From: Actinomycetes bacterium
Lineage (GTDB): Bacteria > Actinomycetota > Actinomycetes > Propionibacteriales > Nocardioidaceae
NCBI GenBank assembly: GCA_023252095.1
Contig: JAHEXN010000002.1
Span: forward strand, 1-39,461
Direction: 5' to 3'
Length of the DNA: 39,461 nt
In this document: positions 23,632 through 32,008 of the stretch, piece by piece
Position numbering within the stretch: position 1 is the first letter of the stretch
Layout of the letters: the number at the start of each line of letters is the position of its first letter
Made by a program: the position numbers and the translations under genes
Notes under the pieces: model-generated
Told to the model about the DNA's origin: nothing
Database searches by the model: none
Seen by the model: the letters and a program-made list of their open reading frames with translations, nothing else

Positions 23632-23680
23632 CGGTGTGCAGGCAACCTCCTGAGGGTCGCGAGAGGTTGCCTGCACACCG
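23632..23680. terminator. 18-bp perfect inverted repeat, probable terminator
   Basis: CGGTGTGCAGGCAACCTC (23632-23649) is exactly complementary to GAGGTTGCCTGCACACCG (23663-23680) with a 13-nt loop. It sits 29 nt after the YibE/F stop. No T-run follows. The length and perfection exceed most terminators here, so a repeat-family or protein-binding role is also possible. Confidence 0.6.
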
Positions 23681-23701
23681 CCCGCGCCTGATCTCGTCGC
23701 C

Positions 23702-23729
23702 TTGCGTCGTCAGGTGGCGTGGTTAGCGT
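23702..23729 (+). promoter_or_regulatory. Promoter TTGCGT-N16-TAGCGT, leaderless
   Basis: TTGCGT (23702-23707) and TAGCGT (23724-23729) are separated by 16 nt, and the ATG at 23737 follows after 7 nt. This is the best-formed of the leaderless housekeeping-type promoters in the window. Confidence 0.55.
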
Positions 23730-23736
23730 GGGAGAC

Positions 23737-24408
23737 ATGACCTCTCGCAACGCACTCCTCGTCCTGACCAGCCACGACGACCTCGGTGGCGTGCGCAAGA
23801 CCGGCTACTTCGTCGGTGAGGCTGCGCACCCGTGGAAGGTCTTCACCGACGCCGGGTGGAACGTCGACATCGTCTCGATCGCCGGCGGGGTCCCGCCGGA
23901 GGACGGGCGTGACGAGGACGACGCCGTCCAGGTCGAGTTCCTCGAGAACGAGGCCGTGACGAAGCAGCTCGCCAACACGAGGCGGCTCTCCGAGGTCAGC
24001 GCCACCGACTACGACACGGTCTACTTCGTGGGTGGGCACGGCACCATGTGGGACTTCCCCAACGATCCCAGCGTCGCAGCGGTGGGCCGCACGATCTACG
24101 AGAACGACGGCGTCGTCGCGGCGGTCTGCCACGGACCGTCGGCACTGGCCGGCATCACGCTCAGCAGCGGCCGCTCGATCGTGGCCGGCAAGAAGGTCGC
24201 GGCGTTCACGAACGCCGAGGAGGAGGCGGCAGGCCTGACCGACGCCGTCCCGTTCCTGCTCGAGACCAGGCTGACCGAGCTCGGCGCCACGGTCGAGACC
24301 GGCCCGAACTTCACGGAGAACGTCGTCGTCGACGGACGCCTCGTGACGGGCCAGAACCCGCAGTCCGCCGCAGGTGTGGCGCGCGAGGTCGTCGAGTCCC
24401 TGCACTAG
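23737..24408 (+). CDS. Type 1 glutamine amidotransferase-like protein (Hsp31/DJ-1 family)
   Basis: A 223-residue DJ-1 superfamily protein of the larger Hsp31-like branch. The nucleophile is Cys131 in AAVCHGPSAL, the likely partner Glu28 in GEAAHPW, and the loop GGHGTMWDFPND is highly characteristic. Members are stress chaperones, glyoxalase III or deglycases. The cap insertion (residues ~52-95) contains many acidic residues. The start is fixed by the leaderless promoter. It is unrelated in position to the smaller DJ-1 gene at 15698. Confidence 0.92.
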   Translation: MTSRNALLVLTSHDDLGGVRKTGYFVGEAAHPWKVFTDAGWNVDIVSIAGGVPPEDGRDEDDAVQVEFLENEAVTKQLANTRRLSEVSATDYDTVYFVGGHGTMWDFPNDPSVAAVGRTIYENDGVVAAVCHGPSALAGITLSSGRSIVAGKKVAAFTNAEEEAAGLTDAVPFLLETRLTELGATVETGPNFTENVVVDGRLVTGQNPQSAAGVAREVVESLH

Positions 24409-24420
24409 GACCCTCGCGCC

Positions 24421-25287
24421 TCAACGGCTCATGAAATCCGCGATGAGCCGAACCGCGCGGCGTCCCTCCGGAGTGAACGTCGCCGCCGGGTAGACGTGGA
24501 ACCCGCTCGGCTCGACGTGAAAGCTCAGGTCGACGCCCGCGTCGAGCGCGCGCTCGCAGAACTTGAGCGAGTCGGCGAGCAGCACGTCGTGCCCGCCCTG
24601 GAGCACGAGCGTGCGGGGGAGACCGGTGGGATCGGCGAAGATCGGGCTCACGCGGGTGTCCGTGACCTCGCGCGCACCGGCCCACTGCAGACCTGCCCAC
24701 GCGGCGCCGGGGATGTCGAGCATCGGGTCGACCTCGACGAGGCCCGGCGCGACCGGGTTGGACGCCGACGGGTCGAGCCACGGGGCGATCAGCACGAGCC
24801 CGTCGACCTGCTGGCCGTGCAGGGCCAGGCTCACCGAGAGACCGCCGCCCGCCGAGTCGCCGCCGAGGAACACGGGTCGACCCGCGGCGCGCTGGCGCAC
24901 GGCCTCGAGCACGGGCGGCACGAACGCGAACGCGTCGTCGACCGTGTGCTCGGGCGCCAGTCCGTAGAGCGGCACCGTGACGGTGGCGCCGGTCCGCGCG
25001 ACGATCTTGCCGAGGAACGCCCAGTGCGCCGGGATGATCGCCGCCACGTAGGCGCCGCCGTGCAGGTAGACGAGCTCGGTGCCGGTGCCCTTCGTCCGTG
25101 GGGTCAACGTGATGACCGGGAACCCGCCGACCGTCTCGGTCGTGACGTCGCACGTGCTGCGGACGCGCCGTGACACCTCGGCCGGGCCCTCGCGCTCGGC
25201 GACGCGCTTCTGCGCCGACTCGACGGAGGTGAGGGTCTTCGGCCGCCGCGCGAGCACGGCGCGGGCGAGAGACATGCTCAGCGACAT
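24421..25287 (-). CDS. Alpha/beta hydrolase, HSL-type esterase
   Basis: A 288-residue alpha/beta hydrolase of the hormone-sensitive lipase group. The oxyanion motif HGGAY is at residues 76-80, the nucleophile Ser145 in GGDSAGGG, the acid Asp in LVLQGGHDVLLADS near 233, and His in FHVEPSGFHVYPA near 265. It hydrolyses short-chain carboxylic esters in the cytoplasm. The native substrate is unknown. TAGCCT at 25299-25294 on the minus strand lies 6 nt before ATG 25287, so the message is probably leaderless even though the AEC gene lies just upstream. Confidence 0.9.
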   Translation of the reverse strand: MSLSMSLARAVLARRPKTLTSVESAQKRVAEREGPAEVSRRVRSTCDVTTETVGGFPVITLTPRTKGTGTELVYLHGGAYVAAIIPAHWAFLGKIVARTGATVTVPLYGLAPEHTVDDAFAFVPPVLEAVRQRAAGRPVFLGGDSAGGGLSVSLALHGQQVDGLVLIAPWLDPSASNPVAPGLVEVDPMLDIPGAAWAGLQWAGAREVTDTRVSPIFADPTGLPRTLVLQGGHDVLLADSLKFCERALDAGVDLSFHVEPSGFHVYPAATFTPEGRRAVRLIADFMSR

Positions 25288-25293
25288 GCGGTC

Positions 25294-25299
25294 AGGCTA
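25294..25299 (-). promoter_or_regulatory. Leaderless -10 element TAGCCT overlapping the AEC stop codon
   Basis: On the minus strand TAGCCT is followed after 6 nt by ATG 25287. Its first three bases are the TAG stop codon of the upstream AEC-family gene. Confidence 0.45.
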
Positions 25300-26229
25300 G
25301 GTCAGGAGAGCCGTGATGAGCGCGACGGCTGGGACCGACAGCAGGGTCGAGGCGAAGATCGCGTCGCGCGCCAGGATCGTGGCGCGGCCGTACCGGCTCG
25401 CGATGACGAAGATGTTCTGCGCCGTCGGGAGCGCCGCGATGACCGTGACAGCAAGCAGCTCCGGGCCCTCCAGGCCCAGAGCGAAGCGCGCGACGGCGTA
25501 CGCCACGAGCGGCTGCACGACCATCTTCAGTGTGACGATCGTCCAGAGCAGTCGGGGCCGGTCACCGGTGCCGGGCCGCGGTCCGAGCCGCAGCGAGATG
25601 CCGTAGGCGATCAGCATGCCGGGCACCGCCATGCCGCCGACGAGCTCGAGCGGGTCGTGCACGACGCGGGGGAGCGGGGTCGACGTGACCGACAGCAGGA
25701 CACCCACGATCGAGCCGAGGGTGAGCGGGTTGCGGAACGGGCGCGACATGACCTGGAGCCAGGAGAGCCGTTGCTCGGCGACCGCCGAGTCCAACACGGT
25801 GAGGACGAGCGGCTGGAGCAGCAGCATCTGCAGCAGGAGCGCGGGGGCGACGAGTGCGGCGTCGCCGAGCACGTAGGCCGCGATCGGCAGGCCCAGGTTG
25901 CCGGCGTTGACGTACGACGCGGAGAGCGCTCCCACGACGGTGTCGGCGAGGTCCTGCCGGAACACGAACCGGGCCAGCAGGACGTAGAGCGTCACGACGA
26001 CCAGGACCGAGGAGACCGTGGCGATGAGATTGGCCGACAAGACCGTCGACACGTCGGCGTCGGACAGCACGGTGACCATCAGGGCCGGACTCGCGACGTA
26101 GAACGCGAGCTTCGAGAGCATCTGCTGCGCGGCGAGGTCGAACAGCCCGACCCGGGCCAGGCCCCATCCGAGAGTGATGACGGCGATGATCGTCGCGAAG
26201 CCCTCGACCACACCCGTCACTCGTCCCAT
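25297..26229 (-). CDS. AEC family transporter (auxin efflux carrier type)
   Basis: A 310-residue membrane carrier with about ten helices in two inverted halves. It has the family half-motifs ALSASYVNAGNLGLPIAAYVLGD and AVTVIAALPTAQNIFVIASRYG. Bacterial members move organic acids such as malate or malonate. The start ATG 26229 (MGRVTGVVEGFATIIAVI) begins just before helix 1. The frame stays open to 26313 with other ATGs, but those would add an unlikely basic Cys-containing leader. Substrate and direction are unknown. Confidence 0.87.
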   Translation of the reverse strand: MGRVTGVVEGFATIIAVITLGWGLARVGLFDLAAQQMLSKLAFYVASPALMVTVLSDADVSTVLSANLIATVSSVLVVVTLYVLLARFVFRQDLADTVVGALSASYVNAGNLGLPIAAYVLGDAALVAPALLLQMLLLQPLVLTVLDSAVAEQRLSWLQVMSRPFRNPLTLGSIVGVLLSVTSTPLPRVVHDPLELVGGMAVPGMLIAYGISLRLGPRPGTGDRPRLLWTIVTLKMVVQPLVAYAVARFALGLEGPELLAVTVIAALPTAQNIFVIASRYGRATILARDAIFASTLLSVPAVALITALLT

Positions 26230-26356
26230 GATCCCGCACGAACGGGCGTCCCGCGCCGGAGGGGCGCTGTCGGACCGCATCGGCATCACGCGATGCCGGT
26301 TGGTCATGACCATCTCGGCGGCCTCGGTCGACTGCGGTCGTCGCGGCGAACGTTGC

Positions 26357-26362
26357 TAGCGT
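26357..26362 (+). promoter_or_regulatory. Leaderless -10 element TAGCGT
   Basis: TAGCGT ends 6 nt before ATG 26369. There is no Shine-Dalgarno sequence and no clear -35. Confidence 0.45.
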
Positions 26363-26368
26363 CGGGGA

Positions 26369-27265
26369 ATGTCGTCACGCGTGCTCCTGTCGTGCCCCCT
26401 GCCGTCCGATCTCGCTGGTGCGCTGGTCCAGCGGTACGAGGCCGTGACGGAGCCCGGACCGGGCGTCACGGTGGCCGTCACGACCTCCCGATACGGGTTG
26501 TCGGCCGAGCAGATCGCCGACCTGCCCGACTTGAGGGCCATCGCGAGCTTCGGCGTGGGTTACGACTCGATCGACCTCGACGCCGTCAGGGAGCGCGGCA
26601 TCGCGGTCAGCACGACGCCGGACGTCCTGACCGACGCGGTGGCCGATCTCGCCGTGGGCCTGCTGATCGACTCGGTCCGCAAGCTCAGCGCGTCGGACCG
26701 CTACGTGCGTCGCGGTGACTGGGTCACGGAGGGCACGTACCCGCTCACGGGCCACGTGACCGGGCGCAAGGTCGGCGTCGTCGGCCTCGGCCGGATCGGG
26801 CAGGCCATCGCCGACCGGCTGACGGCGTTCCGCTGCGAGATCGGCTACCACAACCGGCGCGAGGCCGACGTCGCGTACCCGTGGTTCCCGTCGGTCGTCG
26901 AGCTCGCCGCGTGGGCCGACGTGCTCGTGCTGGCCGCGCCTGGCAGCGGAGACCCGATCGTGGGTGCCCCGGAGCTCGAGGCCCTCGGTGCCGACGGTCA
27001 CCTCGTCAACATCGGCCGGGGAAGCCTGGTCGACGAGCCGGCGCTGATCGCTGCGCTGACCGCGGGCACCATCGCTGGGGCGGGCCTCGACGTGTTCGCC
27101 GACGAGCCGAACGTGTCGGAGGAGCTGCGGGCGCTCGAGTCGGTCGTCCTGGCGCCGCACGTCGGCTCGGCAACGCACGACACGCGCCGCGCGATGGCCG
27201 ACCTGGTGCTCGCCAACGTCGAGGCGTTCCTCGAGCGCGGCGAGCTCGTGACCCCGCTGACGTGA
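26369..27265 (+). CDS. 2-hydroxyacid dehydrogenase (D-isomer specific)
   Basis: A 298-residue NAD(P)-dependent dehydrogenase. The Rossmann motif GLGRIG is at 139-144, the catalytic Arg in NIGRGSLVDE, Glu in FADEPNVSEEL, and His in VLAPHVGSATHDTR. YDSIDLDAVRERGIAVSTTPDVLTDAVADLAVGLL is typical of glyoxylate/hydroxypyruvate reductases. After GLGRIG the position that usually decides cofactor reads HNRRE, favouring NADP. It could serve glyoxylate or hydroxypyruvate reduction near the aldarate genes, which is inference only. TauE/SafE follows 10 nt later. Confidence 0.9.
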   Translation: MSSRVLLSCPLPSDLAGALVQRYEAVTEPGPGVTVAVTTSRYGLSAEQIADLPDLRAIASFGVGYDSIDLDAVRERGIAVSTTPDVLTDAVADLAVGLLIDSVRKLSASDRYVRRGDWVTEGTYPLTGHVTGRKVGVVGLGRIGQAIADRLTAFRCEIGYHNRREADVAYPWFPSVVELAAWADVLVLAAPGSGDPIVGAPELEALGADGHLVNIGRGSLVDEPALIAALTAGTIAGAGLDVFADEPNVSEELRALESVVLAPHVGSATHDTRRAMADLVLANVEAFLERGELVTPLT

Positions 27266-27275
27266 CCCCCACGTC

Positions 27276-28022
27276 ATGACAGAGGCGCTGCTCGTCCTCG
27301 CGGGGATCGGCGCCGGGCTGTGCGGCTCGGTCGCCGGGCTCGCGTCGCTCGTGAGCTATCCGGCGCTGCTGGCGTTCGGGCTGCCGCCGCTCGTCGCGAA
27401 CGTCACGAACACGACCGCGATGGTCGGCACGGCTGCGGGCTCGATCAGCGGGTCGCAGCCCGAGCTGAGAGGCCAGGGCCGGCGGGTCGGCGTGCTCGTG
27501 GCCCAGACCTTCGTCGGCGGGCTGCTCGGCGCGGCGCTCCTGCTGTCGATGCCGGCCGAGGCGTTCGAGGCCGTGGTGCCCTGGCTCGTCGCGCTCGGCT
27601 CGGTGCTGCTGCTGGCGCGCGACCGCATCCGTGCGTGGGCCGTTCGGCGCGACCAGGCCCGGGGCGTGCCGGGGCCCCGGTGGACAGGGCCAGTGCTGAT
27701 GGTGCTCGTCGGCGTCTACGGCGGCTACTTCGGAGCCGGCGTCGGTATCATCGCGCTCGCGATCCTCGCCGCCCGGACCTCCGAGCCCATCGCGATCACG
27801 AATGCGGTCAAGAACGTCGCGACGGGCGTCTCCAACCTGGCGGCCGTGCTCGTGTTCGTGGTCGTCGCCGATGTCGACTGGAAGGCCGCGCTCCTGCTCG
27901 GCGCGGGTGCCGTCGTGGGCGCCGCCGCCGGTCCGTGGGTCGTGCGCCGGGTGCCGGAGAAGCCGTTCCGGATCGCCGTCGCGATCGCGGGCCTCGGCCT
28001 CGCGGTCTCGCTGGCCGTCTAG
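27276..28022 (+). CDS. Sulfite exporter TauE/SafE family protein
   Basis: A 248-residue membrane protein with about eight helices in two repeats: VAGLASLVSYPALLAFGLPPLVANVTNTTAMV and GVYGGYFGAGVGIIALAILAARTSEPIAITNAVKNVATGVSN, which are the two TauE/SafE half-signatures. Members export sulfite, sulfoacetate or other small organic acids. The substrate is unknown. It lies 10 nt after the 2-hydroxyacid dehydrogenase and converges on gudD with only 10 nt between. Confidence 0.9.
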   Translation: MTEALLVLAGIGAGLCGSVAGLASLVSYPALLAFGLPPLVANVTNTTAMVGTAAGSISGSQPELRGQGRRVGVLVAQTFVGGLLGAALLLSMPAEAFEAVVPWLVALGSVLLLARDRIRAWAVRRDQARGVPGPRWTGPVLMVLVGVYGGYFGAGVGIIALAILAARTSEPIAITNAVKNVATGVSNLAAVLVFVVVADVDWKAALLLGAGAVVGAAAGPWVVRRVPEKPFRIAVAIAGLGLAVSLAV

Positions 28023-28032
28023 CGCTCGGGCC

Positions 28033-29376
28033 TCAGCGCACCAGGCAGGGACGCTTGGAGTCGAACTGCCAGCCGGGCACGAGGTATTGCATCGCGACCG
28101 CGTCGTCACGGGAGCCGAGACCGTGCTCGAGGTAGAGCTCGTGCGCCGCGGCGACACGGTCGTCGTCGAGGGTCACGCCGAGGCCCGGCGCGTCGGGCAC
28201 CGCGATCGCGCCGTCGACGATCTGCGGAGCCTTGACCGTGAGGTCCTGGCCGTCCTGCCAGATCCAGTGCGTGTCGAGCGCCGTGATCTCGCCCGGAGCG
28301 GCGGCGCCGACGTGGGTGAACATCGCGAGCGAGACGTCGAAGTGGTTGTTGGAGTGCGAGCCCCAGGTGAGGCCGAAGTCGTGGCAGAGCTGCGCCACGC
28401 GCACCGAGCCGCGCATCGTCCAGAAGTGCGGGTCGGCCAGCGGGATGTCGACCGACTGCTCGCGGACCGCGTGGGCCATCTCGCGCCAGTCCGTCGCGAT
28501 CATGTTGGTCGCAGTGGGCAGGCCCGTCGCCCGCCGGAACTCCGCCATCGTCTCGCGGCCGGAGAACCGGCCCTCGGGACCGCACGGGTCCTCGGCGTAG
28601 GCCAGCACGTCGCGCAGGCTGCGACCGATCTCGATCGCGTCGGCGAGCAGCCAGCCGCCGTTGGGATCGAGGGTGATCCGGGCCTCGGGGAACGCCTCCT
28701 TGAGGGCACGCACCGCCTCGGCCTCTTCGCGGCCGGCGAGCACGCCGCCCTTGAGCTTGAAGTCGGTGAAGCCGTACCGGTCGGCGGCGGCGCGCGCGAG
28801 GCGCACGATGCCGTCGGGGACCATCGCCTCGAGGCGGCGCACGCGCTCCCAGTCGTCAACAGGCGCGTCCTCGTGCAGGTACGGCAGGTCGGTGCGGCTC
28901 GTGTCGCCCACGTAGAAGAGGTAGCCGAGCATCGGCACGTGCGAGCGTTGCTGCCCGTCGCCGAGCAGCTCGGCGACCGGCACCCCGAGGTGCTGGCCGT
29001 GCAGGTCGAGCAGCGCGGACTCCAGCGCCGTGACGGCGTGGATCGTGGTGCGCTGGTCGAACGTCTGCACGCCCCGGCCGCCGGCGTCCCGGTCGGCATA
29101 CGTCGTAGCGACCTGGCGCAGGAGTGATCCGTACCGGGCGACCGGCTGACCCACGAGCTGGCTCGCGGCGTCGTCGATCGTCTGGCGGATCGACTCGCCG
29201 CCGGGCACCTCGCCGACGCCCGTGCGGCCGTCGCTGTCGGTCACGAGGGCGAGGTTGCGGGTGAAGAACGGGCCGTGTGCGCCGCTGAGGTTCAGCAGCA
29301 TGCTGTCGTGCCCCGCGACGGGGACGGCCTTGACGCTGGCGATCGTGGGCCCCGACGTCGTGCGCAGTGCAGTCAT
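28033..29376 (-). CDS. gudD: Glucarate dehydratase
   Basis: A 447-residue enolase-superfamily enzyme that dehydrates D-glucarate (and L-idarate) to 5-keto-4-deoxyglucarate. The length equals E. coli GudD (446). The N-terminal capping domain contains GAHGPFFTRNLALVTDS. The barrel carries the basic Lys in FKLKGG, metal ligands starting at LDPNGGW, the NMIATDWREM strand, and the catalytic His in WGSHSNNHFDVSL. The ATG at 29376 was chosen over GTG 29385 because TAGTGT (29389-29384) is 7 nt before it, giving a leaderless message from the LysR-type promoter. First enzyme of the aldarate pathway. Confidence 0.95.
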   Translation of the reverse strand: MTALRTTSGPTIASVKAVPVAGHDSMLLNLSGAHGPFFTRNLALVTDSDGRTGVGEVPGGESIRQTIDDAASQLVGQPVARYGSLLRQVATTYADRDAGGRGVQTFDQRTTIHAVTALESALLDLHGQHLGVPVAELLGDGQQRSHVPMLGYLFYVGDTSRTDLPYLHEDAPVDDWERVRRLEAMVPDGIVRLARAAADRYGFTDFKLKGGVLAGREEAEAVRALKEAFPEARITLDPNGGWLLADAIEIGRSLRDVLAYAEDPCGPEGRFSGRETMAEFRRATGLPTATNMIATDWREMAHAVREQSVDIPLADPHFWTMRGSVRVAQLCHDFGLTWGSHSNNHFDVSLAMFTHVGAAAPGEITALDTHWIWQDGQDLTVKAPQIVDGAIAVPDAPGLGVTLDDDRVAAAHELYLEHGLGSRDDAVAMQYLVPGWQFDSKRPCLVR

Positions 29377-29383
29377 GCGCGTC

Positions 29384-29450
29384 ACACTACGAGTCGGCGT
29401 GATTCCCGTCCAAGATCAAGTGCGGATCGAGTGATGCCTGCGAGGTATCA
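29384..29450 (-). promoter_or_regulatory. LysR-regulated promoter of gudD
   Basis: Read on the minus strand: operator TGATACCTCGCAGGCATCA (29450-29432), 18 nt, TTGGAC (29413-29408), 18 nt, TAGTGT (29389-29384), 7 nt, ATG. The operator overlaps the stop codon of the lysR gene. The operator centre is about 65 nt upstream of the predicted start site, the standard recognition-site position of LysR activators. The identical layout occurs at 30323-30389 and 39052-39118. Confidence 0.85.
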
Positions 29451-30323
29451 GCCCTCGAGGGCGTCCAGGACGGTCTGCAGTGCGGGGTTGTCGGAGTCGC
29501 GCGACCAGAGAAGGTGGAGCTCGGCCTGCTGGTCGGTCACGCCGCGCAGGGACAGGTAGGTCACGCCGTCGATGTGCAGCCCCTGCGCCGACTCCGGCAC
29601 GAACGCAACGCCACGCCGGCCGGCGACGAGCCAGATCATCGTGAGGATCTGGCTCACGGTGTGCACGACGTTCTGGTGACCGACCGGCACCATGCGCACC
29701 ACGAGGTTGGAGAAGTAACGCGCCTTGGTGGGGGAGTGCATCACGAGGGGCTCCTGCACGAGGTCGTCGGCCACGACGTCGCGCCCGAGCGTCGTCATCC
29801 AGTGGCCGACCGGCACCGCGAGGACCATGGGCTCGGCATGGAGCAGGCGCGACGCGAACTGGTCGGTGTCGAACGGAGGCCGCGCGAGGCCCAGGTCGAG
29901 CTCGCCGGACAGCAGGCCCGCGACCTGCTCGCTCGTGACCATCTCGTAGAGGTCCAGGTCGATGTCGGGCGCCTCGGTCGCGATCGCGTTGAGGACGCGG
30001 GTCAGGGTGCCGTAGGTCGAGGCGGCGGTGAAGCCGATGCGGACGGTGCCGGTGGAGCCGGCGGCGATGCGACGGGCCCGGTCCGGCGCAACCTCGGCCA
30101 GGGTCAGCAGGCGGCGCGCCTCGGCGAGGAACGCCGTGCCGGCCGGGGTGAGTGAGACCTTACGGTTGTCTCGGTCCAGCAGGCGCACGCCGACGGACCG
30201 CTCGAGCTTCTGGATCTGACGGCTGAGCGGCGGCTGGGTCATGAGGAGACGTTCGGCGGCCCGGCCGAAGTGCAGCTCCTCGGCGACGGCGACGAATCCG
30301 CGCAGCTGGTCGAGGGAGAACAT
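29448..30323 (-). CDS. LysR family transcriptional regulator, probable aldarate regulon activator
   Basis: A 291-residue LysR-type regulator. The N-terminal winged helix is about 1-65 (SLDQLRGFVAVAEELHFGRAAERLLMTQPPLSRQIQKLERSVGVRLLDR), and the C-terminal periplasmic-binding-protein-like sensor domain about 90-290. It lies between gudD and the importer operon. Operators TGATRCC-N5-GGYATCA flank it on both sides, and one begins at the first base of its own start codon, so it probably controls itself as well as the gudD, importer and kdgD promoters. The inducer is presumably an aldaric acid or its keto-deoxy product. Confidence 0.92.
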   Translation of the reverse strand: MFSLDQLRGFVAVAEELHFGRAAERLLMTQPPLSRQIQKLERSVGVRLLDRDNRKVSLTPAGTAFLAEARRLLTLAEVAPDRARRIAAGSTGTVRIGFTAASTYGTLTRVLNAIATEAPDIDLDLYEMVTSEQVAGLLSGELDLGLARPPFDTDQFASRLLHAEPMVLAVPVGHWMTTLGRDVVADDLVQEPLVMHSPTKARYFSNLVVRMVPVGHQNVVHTVSQILTMIWLVAGRRGVAFVPESAQGLHIDGVTYLSLRGVTDQQAELHLLWSRDSDNPALQTVLDALEG

Positions 30324-30389
30324 GATGCAGTCAAGGTATCACCTGATGTCCCATTGGGCTTGGACATGCATGAATCCCAAATCTAAAGT
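30323..30389 (+). promoter_or_regulatory. LysR-regulated promoter of the importer operon
   Basis: Operator TGATGCAGTCAAGGTATCA (30323-30341), 18 nt, TTGGAC (30360-30365), 18 nt, TAAAGT (30384-30389). The predicted start site is near 30396, leaving about 49 nt of leader with GAAGGAG. Shares TTGGACNTGNATNAATC with the kdgD promoter. The minus-strand copy of the operator contains TACCTT, a possible -10 for lysR itself. Confidence 0.85.
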
Positions 30390-30444
30390 CGCCACGTGCC
30401 CTCGGCGTGACGCCGCTCACACGGGCCGGATCGAAGGAGACACC

Positions 30445-31446
30445 ATGACCACCTCACCCACGCGACGCCTCAAGGCGCTCGCCGGCGTGGCCGTTCTGGC
30501 CCTGGGCCTGTCCGCCTGCGGCGGCGGCAACCTCGGCTCCGACGACTCGGGCGAGAACTTCCCCGACGGCGCGATCAACCTGACCGTCGGCCAGGACCCG
30601 GGCGGCAGCACCGACCTCATCGCCCGCGCGCTCGCGGGCCCGGTCTCCGACGACCTGGGTGTCGAGGTCCCGGTCCTCAACCGCCCCGGTGCCAACGGCG
30701 CGCTTGCGGCCAAGGAGCTCGCCTCCAAGTCGCCCAACGGCCAGGAGCTCATGGTCATGAACCTCTCGCTCGTGGCCATCACGAGCCTGACGGTCCCGGA
30801 GGACGACGCGGTCGACCTCGACGACTACACCGTCATCACCGGCATCTCCGAGGACGACTACGTGCTGGTCTCGAACTCCGGCAGCGGGCTCGAGACGATC
30901 GATGACCTGAAGGCCGCCGGCAGCGTCGACTACGCGACGACCGGCACCGGAACCGGCAGCCAGCTCTCCTCGGCCCTGTTGTTCAAGCTCGCCGAGATCG
31001 ACGGCACCGCCGTGCCGTTCGACGGCGGATCGCCGGCCCTGACCGCCGTCCTCGGCAACCAGGTCGACGTCGCCAGCATCCAGCTCGGTGAGGCCGTGCC
31101 GCAGATCGAGGCCGGCACCATCACGCCGATCGTGACGTTCGCTGCCGACCGCAACGAGTTCCTCGATGACGTGCCCACGGCCGTCGAGGAGGGCTATGAC
31201 GTCGAGGTCGCCCAGGCCCGCGCGATCGTCGGTCCGAAGGACATGTCCGACGACGTCGTCAAGGAGCTGCGCGACGCCTTCACGAAGGCCTTCGAGACCA
31301 AGGACTACCAGGCCTTCAACGAGAAGAACCTCCTGCGTCCGCAGGAGCTCGACGGCGCCGAGCTGACCGAGGCCTGGAACCAGTCGATCGAGACCTACCG
31401 TCAGCTGACGGAGGAGCAGGGCATCGACCTCGGGTCCTCCGAATGA
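30445..31446 (+). CDS. Tripartite tricarboxylate transporter substrate-binding lipoprotein
   Basis: A 333-residue TctC/Bug-type receptor. The signal peptide MTTSPTRRLKALAGVAVLAL leads to LSAC with the lipid Cys at residue 25. Mature landmarks are TVGQDPGGSTDLIARALA (the ligand-loop motif PGGSTD), NRPGANGALAAKELA and VPFDGGSPALTAVLGNQVD. It captures a carboxylate outside the membrane for the TctAB pair encoded next. Aldarate is the inferred substrate because the promoter matches those of gudD and kdgD. GAAGGAG precedes the ATG. The 3' end overlaps the TctB gene by 4 nt. Confidence 0.93.
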   Translation: MTTSPTRRLKALAGVAVLALGLSACGGGNLGSDDSGENFPDGAINLTVGQDPGGSTDLIARALAGPVSDDLGVEVPVLNRPGANGALAAKELASKSPNGQELMVMNLSLVAITSLTVPEDDAVDLDDYTVITGISEDDYVLVSNSGSGLETIDDLKAAGSVDYATTGTGTGSQLSSALLFKLAEIDGTAVPFDGGSPALTAVLGNQVDVASIQLGEAVPQIEAGTITPIVTFAADRNEFLDDVPTAVEEGYDVEVAQARAIVGPKDMSDDVVKELRDAFTKAFETKDYQAFNEKNLLRPQELDGAELTEAWNQSIETYRQLTEEQGIDLGSSE

Positions 31447-31997
31447 GCGAGCCGATGACGCCGGACCGCGCCGAGACCCCTGTGACGGCCGAGGCTGGGC
31501 CGACCGAGGCTGGGAGCGTCGACGAGCTCGTCGCCCAGTGGGAGGACGAGAAGCCTCCCGCGTCGGGTCCGGTCACCAACGTCGCGACGGGTGCCCTCGT
31601 GGCCCTGCTCGGCGTGGCTGGCGTCATCGGCTCCCGCTCGCTCGGGGTGGGCAGCGCCTCGGAGCCCGCTCCGGGCACCTGGCCCCTGATCATCTCGATC
31701 GGGCTGGTCGTGCTGGGTCTGGTGCTCGTGATGCGCGCTCGCACGGCCGGGTTCGGCGAGAAGTTCAGCGTTGACAGCTGGCGGGTCGCCTCCGGTCTGG
31801 CCACGATGATCGCGTTCACCCTGCTGATCGGTGAGATCGGCTTCGAGATCCCCGCCGCGCTGCTGGCCTTCTTCTGGCTCAAGGTCCTCGGCAACGAGGG
31901 CTGGCGGTCGTCGGTCATCGGCGCCGTGCTGATGCCGGTCGTCTTCTACCTGATCTTCGTCACCGCACTGTCGACGAACATCCCCCACCGGTTCTAG
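31443..31997 (+). CDS. Tripartite tricarboxylate transporter small subunit (TctB family)
   Basis: A 184-residue membrane protein. It has a hydrophilic N-terminal 40 residues, unusually long for the family, then four hydrophobic helices (NVATGALVALLGVAGVIGSRSL, GTWPLIISIGLVVLGLVLVM, VASGLATMIAFTLLIGEIGFEIPAALLAFF, SVIGAVLMPVVFYLIFVTALS). Together with TctA it forms the sodium- or proton-coupled carrier. ATGA overlap with the gene upstream and 11 nt to the next gene show one operon. Confidence 0.92.
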   Translation: MSEPMTPDRAETPVTAEAGPTEAGSVDELVAQWEDEKPPASGPVTNVATGALVALLGVAGVIGSRSLGVGSASEPAPGTWPLIISIGLVVLGLVLVMRARTAGFGEKFSVDSWRVASGLATMIAFTLLIGEIGFEIPAALLAFFWLKVLGNEGWRSSVIGAVLMPVVFYLIFVTALSTNIPHRF

Positions 31998-32008
31998 GAC
32001 ACCCTGAA

